From Verrucomicrobiaceae bacterium (lineage in GTDB: Bacteria; Verrucomicrobiota; Verrucomicrobiia; Verrucomicrobiales; Verrucomicrobiaceae), in assembly GCA_016713035.1 (NCBI GenBank), contig JADJPW010000002.1:907780-971779 (forward strand): DNA of 64,000 nucleotides, written 5' to 3'. A model generated the notes under the pieces. That model saw nothing but the letters and a program-made list of their open reading frames with translations, was not told the origin of the DNA and searched no databases. The translations under genes and the position numbers were made by a program. Shown here piece by piece: positions 9,430-17,575 of this stretch; position 1 is the first letter of the stretch, and each line of letters starts with the position of its first letter.

Positions 9430-10242
9430 ATGCCCGCCCCGACCAACCGTATTGATGCCCGTTTTGCTGCCCTTCGTGATGCGAAGAAGAAGGCTTTCGT
9501 CGCCTATGTCTGTGCGGGTGATCCGACCCTGGATGCCACGATTGACATCGTGCTGGCGCTGGAGCGTGCTGGGGCAGACATCGTGGAGCTGGGAGTGCCT
9601 TTTTCGGACCCGCTGGCGGATGGCGTGGTGAATCAGATGGCGGCAGATCGTGCTCTGAAGGCCGGTGCATCTACGCCAAAGGTGCTGGAGATGATCCGCA
9701 CGCTGCGCACTCGCTCCCAGGTGCCGCTGGTGCTCTTCACCTATCTCAATCCGGTCTATACGTATGGTTATGAGCAGTTCCACCATGATGCCGCTGCGGC
9801 TGGGGCGGATGGGGTGCTGGTGCTGGACTTACCACCGGATGAAGCAGCGCAAAACTCGGAGCTGCGGCCCACACCTGAGCTGCGACATATCCAGCTCATC
9901 GCTCCGACGAGCCCTGCGGAGCGAATCGCCAGCATCGCGAAGTCGGCGGAGGGGTTTGTCTATTATGTGAGCCGCCTTGGCGTGACGGGTGCGCAGGCGG
10001 AGATCGCTACCGGAATCGCGGAGCAGGTGGCGGTCATCCAGGCGGCGACGCAGGTGCCCGTGTGTGTCGGTTTCGGTGTATCCAATCCATCCCAAGCCGC
10101 AGAAATCGCGAGCAAGGCGGATGGCGTCGTGGTGGGCAGCGCTATCGTGAAGCTGATCGAGCAAAATGGCTCATCGCCTGATTGTGCGGCAAAGCTGGAG
10201 GCCTTTGTCAGGCCGCTTGTGGATGCGGTGAAGGCTCTGTGA
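9430..10242 (+). CDS. trpA: Tryptophan synthase alpha chain
   Basis: Cleaves indole-3-glycerol phosphate to indole and glyceraldehyde-3-phosphate, passing indole to TrpB. The 270-residue product has the catalytic Glu and Asp in VELGVPFSDPLADG, the PLVLFTYLNPVYTYG strand, the LDLPPDE loop, and the phosphate-binding VCVGFGVSNPSQA and DGVVVGSAIVKLIE segments. ATG at 9430 (MPAPTNRIDARFAAL) matches the family N-terminus; a further in-frame ATG at 9397 would add 11 unlikely residues. No clear Shine-Dalgarno is visible. trpB and other trp genes are not adjacent. Confidence 0.95.
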   Translation: MPAPTNRIDARFAALRDAKKKAFVAYVCAGDPTLDATIDIVLALERAGADIVELGVPFSDPLADGVVNQMAADRALKAGASTPKVLEMIRTLRTRSQVPLVLFTYLNPVYTYGYEQFHHDAAAAGADGVLVLDLPPDEAAQNSELRPTPELRHIQLIAPTSPAERIASIAKSAEGFVYYVSRLGVTGAQAEIATGIAEQVAVIQAATQVPVCVGFGVSNPSQAAEIASKADGVVVGSAIVKLIEQNGSSPDCAAKLEAFVRPLVDAVKAL

Positions 10243-10344
10243 GTCGGTTTCTCCCCTGGGGGGAGTGATGATGCAACGCCCTGGCGCTGATAATGTCTAT
10301 TGTGGGGCGATTCCGGTTCCAGTAGGTTTGGGTCGCTTTGCTGC

Positions 10345-13300
10345 ATGTTTCGTCGCGATACCCGAACTCTGATTTTTTTGCTCCTCGGCCTGGTTTTGGC
10401 CGTGGTGGTGATTTGGCACCTGCGGGGCCCAGAGCGGCAAAATGCCACGAATGATGCATCACAGGGTTCTGTGGCTCCGCAGGCTCAAAAGGCAGCCCCA
10501 CTTGCCCTGCAGCCGGTTTCGGCTTCACAAGCGACACAACTGCCTGCCATGTCGGAGCAAACTTTCGCGGATGTACTGGAGGAGGTGGGAGACCTGAGTG
10601 TGCCGGGAGCCCGCGAGCGAGCGGTGGCGCGGATGAAGCTGATCGAGATGAAGAATCGCCAAAGCGCGGTGGCGGAGGCTCTGCGGCGAGGATTGCCGCT
10701 GCGCGTGGAGCGGCCTGGTGGTGTGGTGCAGGAGCTGGCAGGTTTTGAACACGGGCAGCCGGTCTATTTCACCACACACAATGTGAATGCGGCGATTTCT
10801 ACCGGTGCCAATGTCCTGCGGAATGCGCCTTATGCACTGACGGGCACGGGGATGACGGTGGGGGTGTGGGACGGTGGTAGCGTGCGGGCGACGCACCAGG
10901 AGTTCGCTACCGGATCACGTGCGGTGGTGAAGGACGGATCGGCCTCGATCGACCACGCGACGCATGTAGGAGGCACCATCGCGGCAGCGGGAGTGAATGC
11001 GAATGCAAAAGGCATGGCCCCCGTGGCCACGGTGGACAGCTACGACTGGAATAGTGACATCACCGAGATGACAGCCCGCGCTGCGGCGGCCCCTGCGCAG
11101 TCTGGCATGCTCTACCTCTCGAATCACAGCTACGGCTACGTCAGTGGGTGGAATTATGTCGGTGGAGCAGGTAGTCCTGCACGCACTTGGGAATGGTATG
11201 GTGATGGGACGACAACAGCGGGCTATGAGTATGATTTTGGCCGCTACAATACCTACTCACGCCAGAGTGATGCGCTGGCCTTTAGCGCACCGTATTACCT
11301 GATCTTCCGCAGCGCTGGGAATGAGCGTGCTGATAATCCTACGGATGGCACGGCGGTGGCGCTCTCACCCGGTAGCTCTACCGTGGTCAGCTATAGCAGC
11401 AGTACGCATCCAGGTGGGGACGGGAGCTACCGGGGTGGCTTTGAGAGCATGGCTTTTGATGCGTTGGGGAAAAATGTGATCACTGTGGGCTCCACCTCGG
11501 ATGCGGTGAGTGGTGGTCTGCGCAGTGTCGCTGCGGCTACAGTGAGCTATTTCTCCTCCTGGGGACCTACGGATGATGGACGCATCAAGCCGGACATCGT
11601 GGCGAACGGGGATCAGCTCCTTTCCTCCCTAAATGGCAGCGATACGTCGTACGGAATATACAGCGGCACGAGTATGGCCACGCCGAACGCTACGGGCACG
11701 GCAGCGCTAATCATCCAGCAGTATGGCCAGCTCTTTCCAGGCGGCGCGATGCGCAGTAGCACGCTGAAGAGCCTGCTCATCCACACGGCGGATGATCGCG
11801 GCAATGCAGGGCCGGATTACAAATACGGATGGGGCCTAGTCAATGGCGTCGCCGCAGCAGACTTGATCCGCGACCACGCGGCCAATCCGCTGAAGGTGCG
11901 TTTGAATGAAGGTGTCATCACCAGCACCACGACCACAGTGAACCATGAGTTTGTGTGGGATGGCGTGTCGCCCATCCGTGCCACACTGGCCTGGACGGAC
12001 CCAGCAGGCACCGCCACCACGACCAATGATCTACGCACGCCGCGACTCATCAATAATCTCCAGCTCAAGATCACCGGGCCTGCTGGCAGCGAGCATCTGC
12101 CGTATGTGATGCCCTTTGTCGGCACCTGGACGCAGGCCTCCATGGACCTACCCGCCACGACGGGCGTGAACAATGTGGACAATGTGGAGCAAGTCTATCT
12201 CGCAGCACCTCCGGTCGCAGGCGTCTATCGCTGCGTCGTGACCTACACGGGCACTTTGACGAATAATACTCAGAATTACTCCCTCCTCATCAGCGGCAGT
12301 GCGAATGAGCTACCACCACCTCCTCCGCTCTCCATCACCAGCATCACACCGACGACCGCGCTCCCTGGTGCCGTAACGATGGATCTTGCAGGCGTGAGTT
12401 TTAAAACGGGTGCGGTGGTGAAGCTCCAGCGCAGTGGCCAGAGTGACATCACCGCGACGAGCACCACATGGAACAGCACCACCAGCCTGCGCAGCCAGTT
12501 TGACCTCACCGGCGCAGCGGCAGGCACCTGGAGTGTGCGGGTGACGAATCCAGATAGCGAGACAACCGTGCTCGCAGATGCCTTCACCATCGTCGGAGCA
12601 CTCTGGAGCGAGAGCTTTGACGGTACTCTCAGTGGCTGGACCTCCCAGGCCACCACGGGCAGCAATGCATGGTCTGTCGTCTCCACTGCCAGCCACAGTC
12701 CGACGAAGTCCTACTTCGCCCCAGGTCCTGCTACAAAGACGACATGCAATCTCACCAGCCCGAGCGTGAGCATCCCTGGGAATGCCACGAACATGCAGTT
12801 CACCTTCTGGCACAGCTACAATCTGCAAAGTGCTCGTGATGGAGGAAAGCTCGAGTTCTCACTCGATGGCGGCGCTTGGTTCGACGTGACCGCTAGTGGC
12901 TCAGGCGCAGCATTTGCCAGCAATGGCTACAACACCACCATGAGCAGCGGCGGCAAGCCCGCAGATCGCAGTGATTTCGCCGGGCTGCCCGCTTGGTCGG
13001 GGAATAGCAACGGCTTCATCCAGACCATCATCAATCTCACCGACACAGCGAAGTACGCTGGGCACAGCCTGCGGGCACGCTGGCGTATCGCTACGAATGT
13101 CGGCACCTCCAGCATCGGATGGTATGTGGATACCATCGCTCTCACAGGGGGTGCGAATCAGACCAATCAAGCCCCCGTCATCACCATCGCAGCAGACACG
13201 GCCTCCACGGAGTCCGTCACCGATCCTGACTCCACCATCTTTGAAATCGTGCGTGGTCAGGATGTGCAAATCAGCGTCACCGCCAGTGACGACGGCGGCG

Positions 13301-14346
13301 AGAGTGCCCTTATTTATACATGGAGTGGCATACACAGTGGCGGCATCGCCCCCTCCTTTAGCATCAATGGCACCAATGCATCCAAAACAGCCACCGTGCT
13401 CTTTGAGGCCACGGGCGACTACCTCCTCACCGTCGTCGCACGCGATGCACTGGGGCTCCAGACCAGCAGCAGCGTCAATGTGCGTGTCTTGGCCACGGCC
13501 ACAGGCATCAGTGTCACGCCTGCGTCTGCCAGCATCACTGTCGGCAGCACACAGGCCTTTGCAGCGAGTCAGCTCGATCAGTTCGGCCAGGCAGTGAGCC
13601 CACAGCCGACATCCTTCACCTGGACGACGAGTGGCGGTGGCAGCATCAGCAGCAGTACCGGCACTTTCACCGCCACCAGCGCGGGCGGTCCATACATCAT
13701 TACGGCCACGAATGCCTCGCTCTCCGGCATCGCCACTCTCACGGTGAATCCCGCACCAGCGGCCATCACGCTGAGCAATCTCACACAGTCTTACGACGGC
13801 ACGCCAAAGCCCATCACTGCCACCACCACACCCGCCGGACTCTCTGTCTCCATCACCTACGACGGCACCAGCACCGCACCCACCGCCGCAGGCAGCTACG
13901 CTGTCCTCGCCACCATCACGGACCCGAATTACCAAGGCAGTGCCACGGGCACACTCGTCATCAATCAACCGCCCTACAACTCCTGGGCCACCGCCAATAA
14001 CCTCACGGGTGACGCGGCACTCCCCACCGCAGACAGCGACCAAGACGGAGTCGAAAACCTGCTCGAATATGCCACCGGCATGTCTCCCAATCTCAATGAC
14101 ACCCTGCCCATCTCCTGCGCACTCCTCACAGACTCTCTCGCCTTCACCTACACGAAAAATCTTTCTGCCACCGATGTCAGCATCACCATCGAGTGGAGCG
14201 ATACGCTCATCAACGACTGGAGCACCGCAGGCGTCACCAGCAGCGTTGTATCCACAGATGGCAGTACTCAGCAGATACAGGCCATCATTCCCGTCACCAG
14301 CAGTACTCAGCGCCGCTTTGCGAGGATGCGTGTCACTCAACCTTGA
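10345..14346 (+). CDS. Large exported subtilisin-family (S8) protease with Ig-like C-terminal domains
   Basis: A 1333-residue extracellular or surface serine protease. An N-terminal signal/anchor (LIFLLLGLVLAVVVIW) is followed by a pro-region and a subtilase domain with the full triad: Asp176 in GVWDGG, His204 in HATHVGGT (Ala replaces the usual Gly) and Ser443 in SGTSMATPNATG. Downstream modules are a P-domain-like sandwich (about 530-660), an IPT/TIG-like unit (about 665-750), a jelly-roll segment, Big/PKD-like repeats with ISVTPASASITVGSTQ (about 1045-1130), an MBG-like unit (ITLSNLTQSYDGTPKP) and the verrucomicrobial DSDQDGVENLLEYATG calcium-loop-like tail. ATG at 10345 is preferred over 10300 because it directly precedes RRDTRTL and the hydrophobic segment. 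It likely digests external protein. Confidence 0.92.
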   Translation: MFRRDTRTLIFLLLGLVLAVVVIWHLRGPERQNATNDASQGSVAPQAQKAAPLALQPVSASQATQLPAMSEQTFADVLEEVGDLSVPGARERAVARMKLIEMKNRQSAVAEALRRGLPLRVERPGGVVQELAGFEHGQPVYFTTHNVNAAISTGANVLRNAPYALTGTGMTVGVWDGGSVRATHQEFATGSRAVVKDGSASIDHATHVGGTIAAAGVNANAKGMAPVATVDSYDWNSDITEMTARAAAAPAQSGMLYLSNHSYGYVSGWNYVGGAGSPARTWEWYGDGTTTAGYEYDFGRYNTYSRQSDALAFSAPYYLIFRSAGNERADNPTDGTAVALSPGSSTVVSYSSSTHPGGDGSYRGGFESMAFDALGKNVITVGSTSDAVSGGLRSVAAATVSYFSSWGPTDDGRIKPDIVANGDQLLSSLNGSDTSYGIYSGTSMATPNATGTAALIIQQYGQLFPGGAMRSSTLKSLLIHTADDRGNAGPDYKYGWGLVNGVAAADLIRDHAANPLKVRLNEGVITSTTTTVNHEFVWDGVSPIRATLAWTDPAGTATTTNDLRTPRLINNLQLKITGPAGSEHLPYVMPFVGTWTQASMDLPATTGVNNVDNVEQVYLAAPPVAGVYRCVVTYTGTLTNNTQNYSLLISGSANELPPPPPLSITSITPTTALPGAVTMDLAGVSFKTGAVVKLQRSGQSDITATSTTWNSTTSLRSQFDLTGAAAGTWSVRVTNPDSETTVLADAFTIVGALWSESFDGTLSGWTSQATTGSNAWSVVSTASHSPTKSYFAPGPATKTTCNLTSPSVSIPGNATNMQFTFWHSYNLQSARDGGKLEFSLDGGAWFDVTASGSGAAFASNGYNTTMSSGGKPADRSDFAGLPAWSGNSNGFIQTIINLTDTAKYAGHSLRARWRIATNVGTSSIGWYVDTIALTGGANQTNQAPVITIAADTASTESVTDPDSTIFEIVRGQDVQISVTASDDGGESALIYTWSGIHSGGIAPSFSINGTNASKTATVLFEATGDYLLTVVARDALGLQTSSSVNVRVLATATGISVTPASASITVGSTQAFAASQLDQFGQAVSPQPTSFTWTTSGGGSISSSTGTFTATSAGGPYIITATNASLSGIATLTVNPAPAAITLSNLTQSYDGTPKPITATTTPAGLSVSITYDGTSTAPTAAGSYAVLATITDPNYQGSATGTLVINQPPYNSWATANNLTGDAALPTADSDQDGVENLLEYATGMSPNLNDTLPISCALLTDSLAFTYTKNLSATDVSITIEWSDTLINDWSTAGVTSSVVSTDGSTQQIQAIIPVTSSTQRRFARMRVTQP

Positions 14347-14373
14347 GTTGAGTCACGGCGATAAAAACACCTC

Positions 14374-15204
14374 TCACGGCATCCAGCCCATCGACTGCAT
14401 CCACTCTGCCACGCGTGCTGGCCAGGCATTGATCGGCTTGTTATTGGCCCGCATGCCGAATCCGTGTCCGCCCTGTGTGTAAAGATGCAGCTCGGCCGGT
14501 ATGCGGTGCTTTTTGAGCTCCAGATACATCGTAGCCGCCGCGATGGGATTTTGACCATCATCATGCGCACAGGCTAGGAACATCGGCGGAGCATCCGCAG
14601 GTACGGTGAAGCCAGCTTTGAGCTTCGTGGGCTCTTTATAGTCCACGAAACCACCGCCGTAGATCATGATGCCAAAATTGGGCCTCGCCATGTCCTGCGA
14701 GCGATCACAGGCCAGATGCGCTAGCAGATTCCCGCCCGCGCTGAAGCCCAGTAGGCCGATCCGCTGTGGATTGATGCTATACTCCGCCGCATGCTCACGC
14801 AGGTAGGAGATCGCCTTTGCAGCGTCCTGCACTGGTTTTTCATGCGGAGCTGCTTCATCCCGCGTTGGAGTGCGGTATTTCAGCAAAACGCCAGTCACAC
14901 CGGTGCTGGCCAGCCACTCACAGACCTGGGTGCCCTCATGTACGGCAGAAAGAAACACGTAGCCACCACCTGGTGCCACGATCACCGCCGTGTCATTCGG
15001 CTTCTCAGGCTTGAAGAACGTGAGGGTGGGCTCATGGATGTCGGTGATCGTGCTTTTGCCCGCTTTTGTGCGGATAAACTCCGCCGTGGCCTCTGAGTGC
15101 GGCTTCATCTGCCCTGGAGCACCCTCTGGCCATAGCCGGATCTCAGCTGGGTCAGCAGCCTGGATCGATGTGATGGCGCAGAGGAGGAATGCGAGTGTTC
15201 TCAT
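14374..15204 (-). CDS. Secreted alpha/beta-hydrolase (esterase/acetylxylan-esterase-like)
   Basis: A 276-residue exported hydrolase. The signal peptide MRTLAFLLCAITSIQA is followed by AEIRLWPEGAPG, an opening common in Verrucomicrobia/Planctomycetes secreted esterases. The oxyanion segment VIVAPGGGYVFLS, the nucleophile elbow GFSAGG (Ser155) and the C-terminal GGHGFGM (His247) define the fold; an Asp near 215-216 (HDDGQNP) is the likely third triad member. Relatives act on acylated plant polysaccharides, but the substrate cannot be read from the sequence. Its start lies ten bases from the prfB stop and both are on the minus strand, so it could be co-transcribed with prfB. Confidence 0.88.
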   Translation of the reverse strand: MRTLAFLLCAITSIQAADPAEIRLWPEGAPGQMKPHSEATAEFIRTKAGKSTITDIHEPTLTFFKPEKPNDTAVIVAPGGGYVFLSAVHEGTQVCEWLASTGVTGVLLKYRTPTRDEAAPHEKPVQDAAKAISYLREHAAEYSINPQRIGLLGFSAGGNLLAHLACDRSQDMARPNFGIMIYGGGFVDYKEPTKLKAGFTVPADAPPMFLACAHDDGQNPIAAATMYLELKKHRIPAELHLYTQGGHGFGMRANNKPINAWPARVAEWMQSMGWMP

Positions 15205-15213
15205 GGTCCTGCA

Positions 15214-16363
15214 TCATACGTCATCACCGGCATCATCTGCGCCAGCTTTCTTACCACGCAGCTTCGCCTCCATGAAGGCATCCAAGTCGCCATTCATCAC
15301 ATCGTCGATGTTACTCGTCTTTTCGCCCGTACGGTGATCTTTGACCATCTGATAAGGCTGGAAGACGTAGCTGCGGATCTGACTACCCCAGCCGATGTCG
15401 CTCTTTTCGCCGTATTGCTTATTGAGCTCGGCGGCACGCTTATCTTCCTCGATCTGGTAGAGCTTGGCTTTGAGCATGCTCATAGCCTTCGCGCGGTTTT
15501 TGGGCTGACTGCGCTCGATCTGGCAGGCGACAATGACACCACTGGGGATGTGCGTCAGTCGTACGGCGGTTTCGACCTTATTGACGTTCTGACCGCCCTT
15601 GCCACCCGCGCGGTAGGTATCCACGCGGAGGTCTTCATCACGCACGACAATGTCGATTTCCTCCTCCGAGTCTGGGGTGACGTCGATGGAGGCAAAGGAC
15701 GTGTGGCGCTTCTTCGCCGCATCGAAGGGCGAGATGCGCACCAGTCGATGCACGCCGCGCTCCGCCTGGAGGAAACCAAAGGCGTTTTCGCCCATGATTT
15801 CGAGTGTGGCGCTGCGCACGCCCACTTCATCACCGGCCTGGAAGTCGATCATTTCGACCTTGTAGCTGCGTTTTTCGCACCAGCGCTGATACATGCGCAG
15901 CAGCATATCTGCCCAGTCGCATGCCTCCGTGCCACCTGCACCGCTGTGGATAGTGATGAAGGCATTCCCACGGTCAAATGGGCCACTGAGGAGCTGCTGG
16001 AGCTCAAAGTTCGCCACATCGGCGGTCAGCTTTTTATGCTCGTGCTCGACTTCGCGCCAGGTGTCTGTGTCACCGGCCTCTTTGGCCAGCTCGATCAAGC
16101 CATCAAAGTCCGCAGCACGCGTCTCCAGCTCTCCGAGCGGGATGATCTTCTTCTTGATCACATTGGTGCGGTCGATGGTCTTTCGCGCCGCATTCGGGTC
16201 ATCCCAGAATCCAGGTGCGCCCATGCGGTCCTCCAGCATGGCAAGTTCGTCGGTGAGTCTAGGGACGTCAAAGATACCTCCGAAGCTCACCGAGCCGTGC
16301 TTTATGCGCGGCGGTGTCGAGAGACTGGAGGTCGGTCAGAACGGATTTGGAAGATTTTTCCAT
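15214..16363 (-). CDS. prfB: Peptide chain release factor 2, with programmed +1 frameshift
   Basis: RF2 terminates translation at UGA/UAA. The gene is in two frames: 31 codons from ATG at 16363 (ends ELRRYL) to an in-frame UGA at 16270-16268, then the +1 frame from GAC at 16269 (DVPRLTDELAML) to 15214, giving 382 residues. SPF (codon recognition) falls at about 211-213 in HRLVRISPFD and GGQ (hydrolysis) at about 256-258 in AGGKGGQNVNK, matching E. coli RF2 positions closely. Stop codon TAA lies four codons upstream of the ATG, fixing the start. A tool ignoring recoding would start this gene at 16290 and lose the N-terminus. The reading frame is otherwise intact. Confidence 0.96.
16267..16285 (-). 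promoter_or_regulatory. prfB programmed frameshift site
   Basis: On the minus strand the sequence CTTCGGAGGTATCTTTGAC contains a Shine-Dalgarno-like GGAGG just upstream of the CUU UGA C slip site, with UGA at 16270-16268. It differs from the E. coli site (CTTAGGGGGTATCTTTGAC) at two bases. The expected effect is autoregulation: low RF2 lets the ribosome pause at UGA and shift +1. Confidence 0.95.
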
Positions 16364-16486
16364 CCACTGCTCTTAACGCGAGCTGCTGATGGCGCAAGCG
16401 GTCAAGCAGCATTTCAGCGCCAAAATGCCGCGCTGTTCATTCATCGCATATCGCTGGCTTTGACAAAGTGTGTGCGCCGTGCGTGA

Positions 16487-16650
16487 ATTGCGCCGCAGCC
16501 GAAGTCGGTGCTCCTTCCTGAGCACTGGCACGGGGGACCCAAACTCCCTGAGTCGAAAGACCCAGGGCGGGGCGCAGGAAAGCGGGCAACCGCTGACCAG
16601 TCCACTTCCAAGGACCAGCCCGACAGCTAACCTCGCAGGCCGATTTGGAA
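16487..16650 (+). ncRNA. Probable cyclic di-AMP riboswitch (ydaO/yuaA type)
   Basis: The leader upstream of the zinc-ribbon gene carries the conserved blocks of the ydaO RNA in order: GCAGCCGAAG (16495-16504), GGCACGGGGGACCCAAA (16527-16543), a GC-rich middle, and the very characteristic CCGACAGCTAACCTCGCAGGC (starts 16620, first 20 bases quoted as CCGACAGCTAACCTCGCAGG). The last block corresponds to the GUCAGCUAACCUCGUAGGCG signature. The 5' GAATTGCGCC can pair partly with GGCCGATTT for the closing stem. Around 70 bases separate it from the gene start, including a hairpin at about 16689-16712 without a T-tract, so a translational rather than transcriptional switch is possible. A TTGACA at 16460-16465 is a candidate -35. 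Identified by eye from consensus memory; a covariance search would settle it. Confidence 0.82.
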
Positions 16651-16721
16651 GGGCGATCCTCTGCCCGGTGCCAGTGCATCGGGACCATGGTTTCCCTGTC
16701 AGAACAGAAACCAACACATCC

Positions 16722-16982
16722 ATGAACCTCACCGCATCCTGCGGCACGGCTCCCCTCAGCCGTCCCGTGGAATCCCGTGCCCGTGCCACCTGCCGCGACT
16801 GCGGTAGCCCGATGACACGCGGCTGCCTCCTCAATAACAACGTCTGGGTCAGTCCCACACCGATGGACATCACCATCCTGCGTCAGCTCCATACCTGGAT
16901 CTTCGGCGTGAAGCGCGAAGCCCGCAAAGTCAGCGCCTGGCACTGCCCACAGTGCCAACGCCTCGATCTCATCACCAAATAG
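16722..16982 (+). CDS. Small zinc-ribbon protein (DUF6487-like)
   Basis: An 86-residue protein with two CxxC knuckles, CRDCGSPMTRG near residues 26-34 and HCPQCQRLDL near the C-terminus, separated by about 45 residues containing WVSPTP and WIFGVKREAR. This is the layout of small zinc ribbons such as DUF6487; function unknown. ATG at 16722 was chosen because it lies after the riboswitch and gives a compact domain; longer in-frame starts would put coding sequence through the riboswitch. It is the first gene below the probable c-di-AMP riboswitch and ends 13 bases before the next gene, with AGGAGG over its stop serving as the ribosome site for that gene. Confidence 0.72.
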   Translation: MNLTASCGTAPLSRPVESRARATCRDCGSPMTRGCLLNNNVWVSPTPMDITILRQLHTWIFGVKREARKVSAWHCPQCQRLDLITK

Positions 16983-16995
16983 GAGGCCCATCATC

Positions 16996-17490
16996 ATGAA
17001 AACACACTTCAAGGCCCCTTGGGGCACGAGTTTGAAATGGAGCTCAGCTTTGGTGACGCTGATCTGCCTCGGCATCAGCATCTTTGATGGGTTCTTTGTG
17101 CCCGCGCTTCGCCAGCTTGGCTCCGGCATCTGGTTTCCCATCTTGGTGCCGATTGTTTGCCTGCTCTCCATGATTCCTTTCGTGGTGAGAGGCTTCACGA
17201 TACAAAACAGCACGCTGCTCGTGCATCGACTGTGGTGGGACACCGAAATCCCGCTGACAGGCCTGCAAAGCGCAGAGAGCATTCCAGACGCCTGCCGTGG
17301 TAGCCTCCGTACCTTTGGCAATGGCGGCGGCTTCTCCAACACGGGCCGCTACTGGAACAAACGGCTCGGTCACTACCGCGCCTTTGTGAACGACTGGAAG
17401 CGCCCCGTCGTGCTGCGCTTGTCAGAGAAGACCATCGTCCTCTCGTGCGACGATCCCGAGGCCTTCGTGAGCGCGGTGACGCCGCCGTAG
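16996..17490 (+). CDS. Membrane protein with bacterial PH-like domain (bPH_5-like)
   Basis: A 164-residue protein with two predicted helices at about 17-38 and 44-66 (IWFPILVPIVCLLSMIPFVV), then a short beta-rich domain with FTIQNSTLLVHRLWWDTEIPL and a late strand VVLRLSEKTIVLSCDDPEAFV. This is the usual shape of bacterial PH domain proteins of the bPH_5 type, which lack a known catalytic activity. It has a strong AGGAGG ribosome site and directly follows the zinc-ribbon gene, so the pair is very likely one operon; the flotillin-like gene follows 85 bases later. Confidence 0.75.
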   Translation: MKTHFKAPWGTSLKWSSALVTLICLGISIFDGFFVPALRQLGSGIWFPILVPIVCLLSMIPFVVRGFTIQNSTLLVHRLWWDTEIPLTGLQSAESIPDACRGSLRTFGNGGGFSNTGRYWNKRLGHYRAFVNDWKRPVVLRLSEKTIVLSCDDPEAFVSAVTPP

Positions 17491-17540
17491 GAGGCACTCA
17501 TGCCGCGCAATCCTACTCATCGGTCAGATCCGAACGATCC

Positions 17541-17573
17541 AAATCATCAATCAGAAATCTAAAATCATCAATC
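17541..17573 (+). repeat. Pair of 12-bp direct repeats before the SPFH gene
   Basis: AAATCATCAATC occurs at 17541-17552 and again at 17562-17573, start-to-start 21 bp (two helical turns), immediately upstream of ATG at 17576. It is AT-rich compared with its surroundings. Confidence 0.6.
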
Positions 17574-17575
17574 TC

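Noticed and set aside
12901..14340. Minus-strand open frame (479 codons) under the subtilase C-terminus
   Set aside because: Antisense to the Ig-like repeats; composition follows from the Ser/Thr/Ala-rich sense strand and no domain is recognisable.
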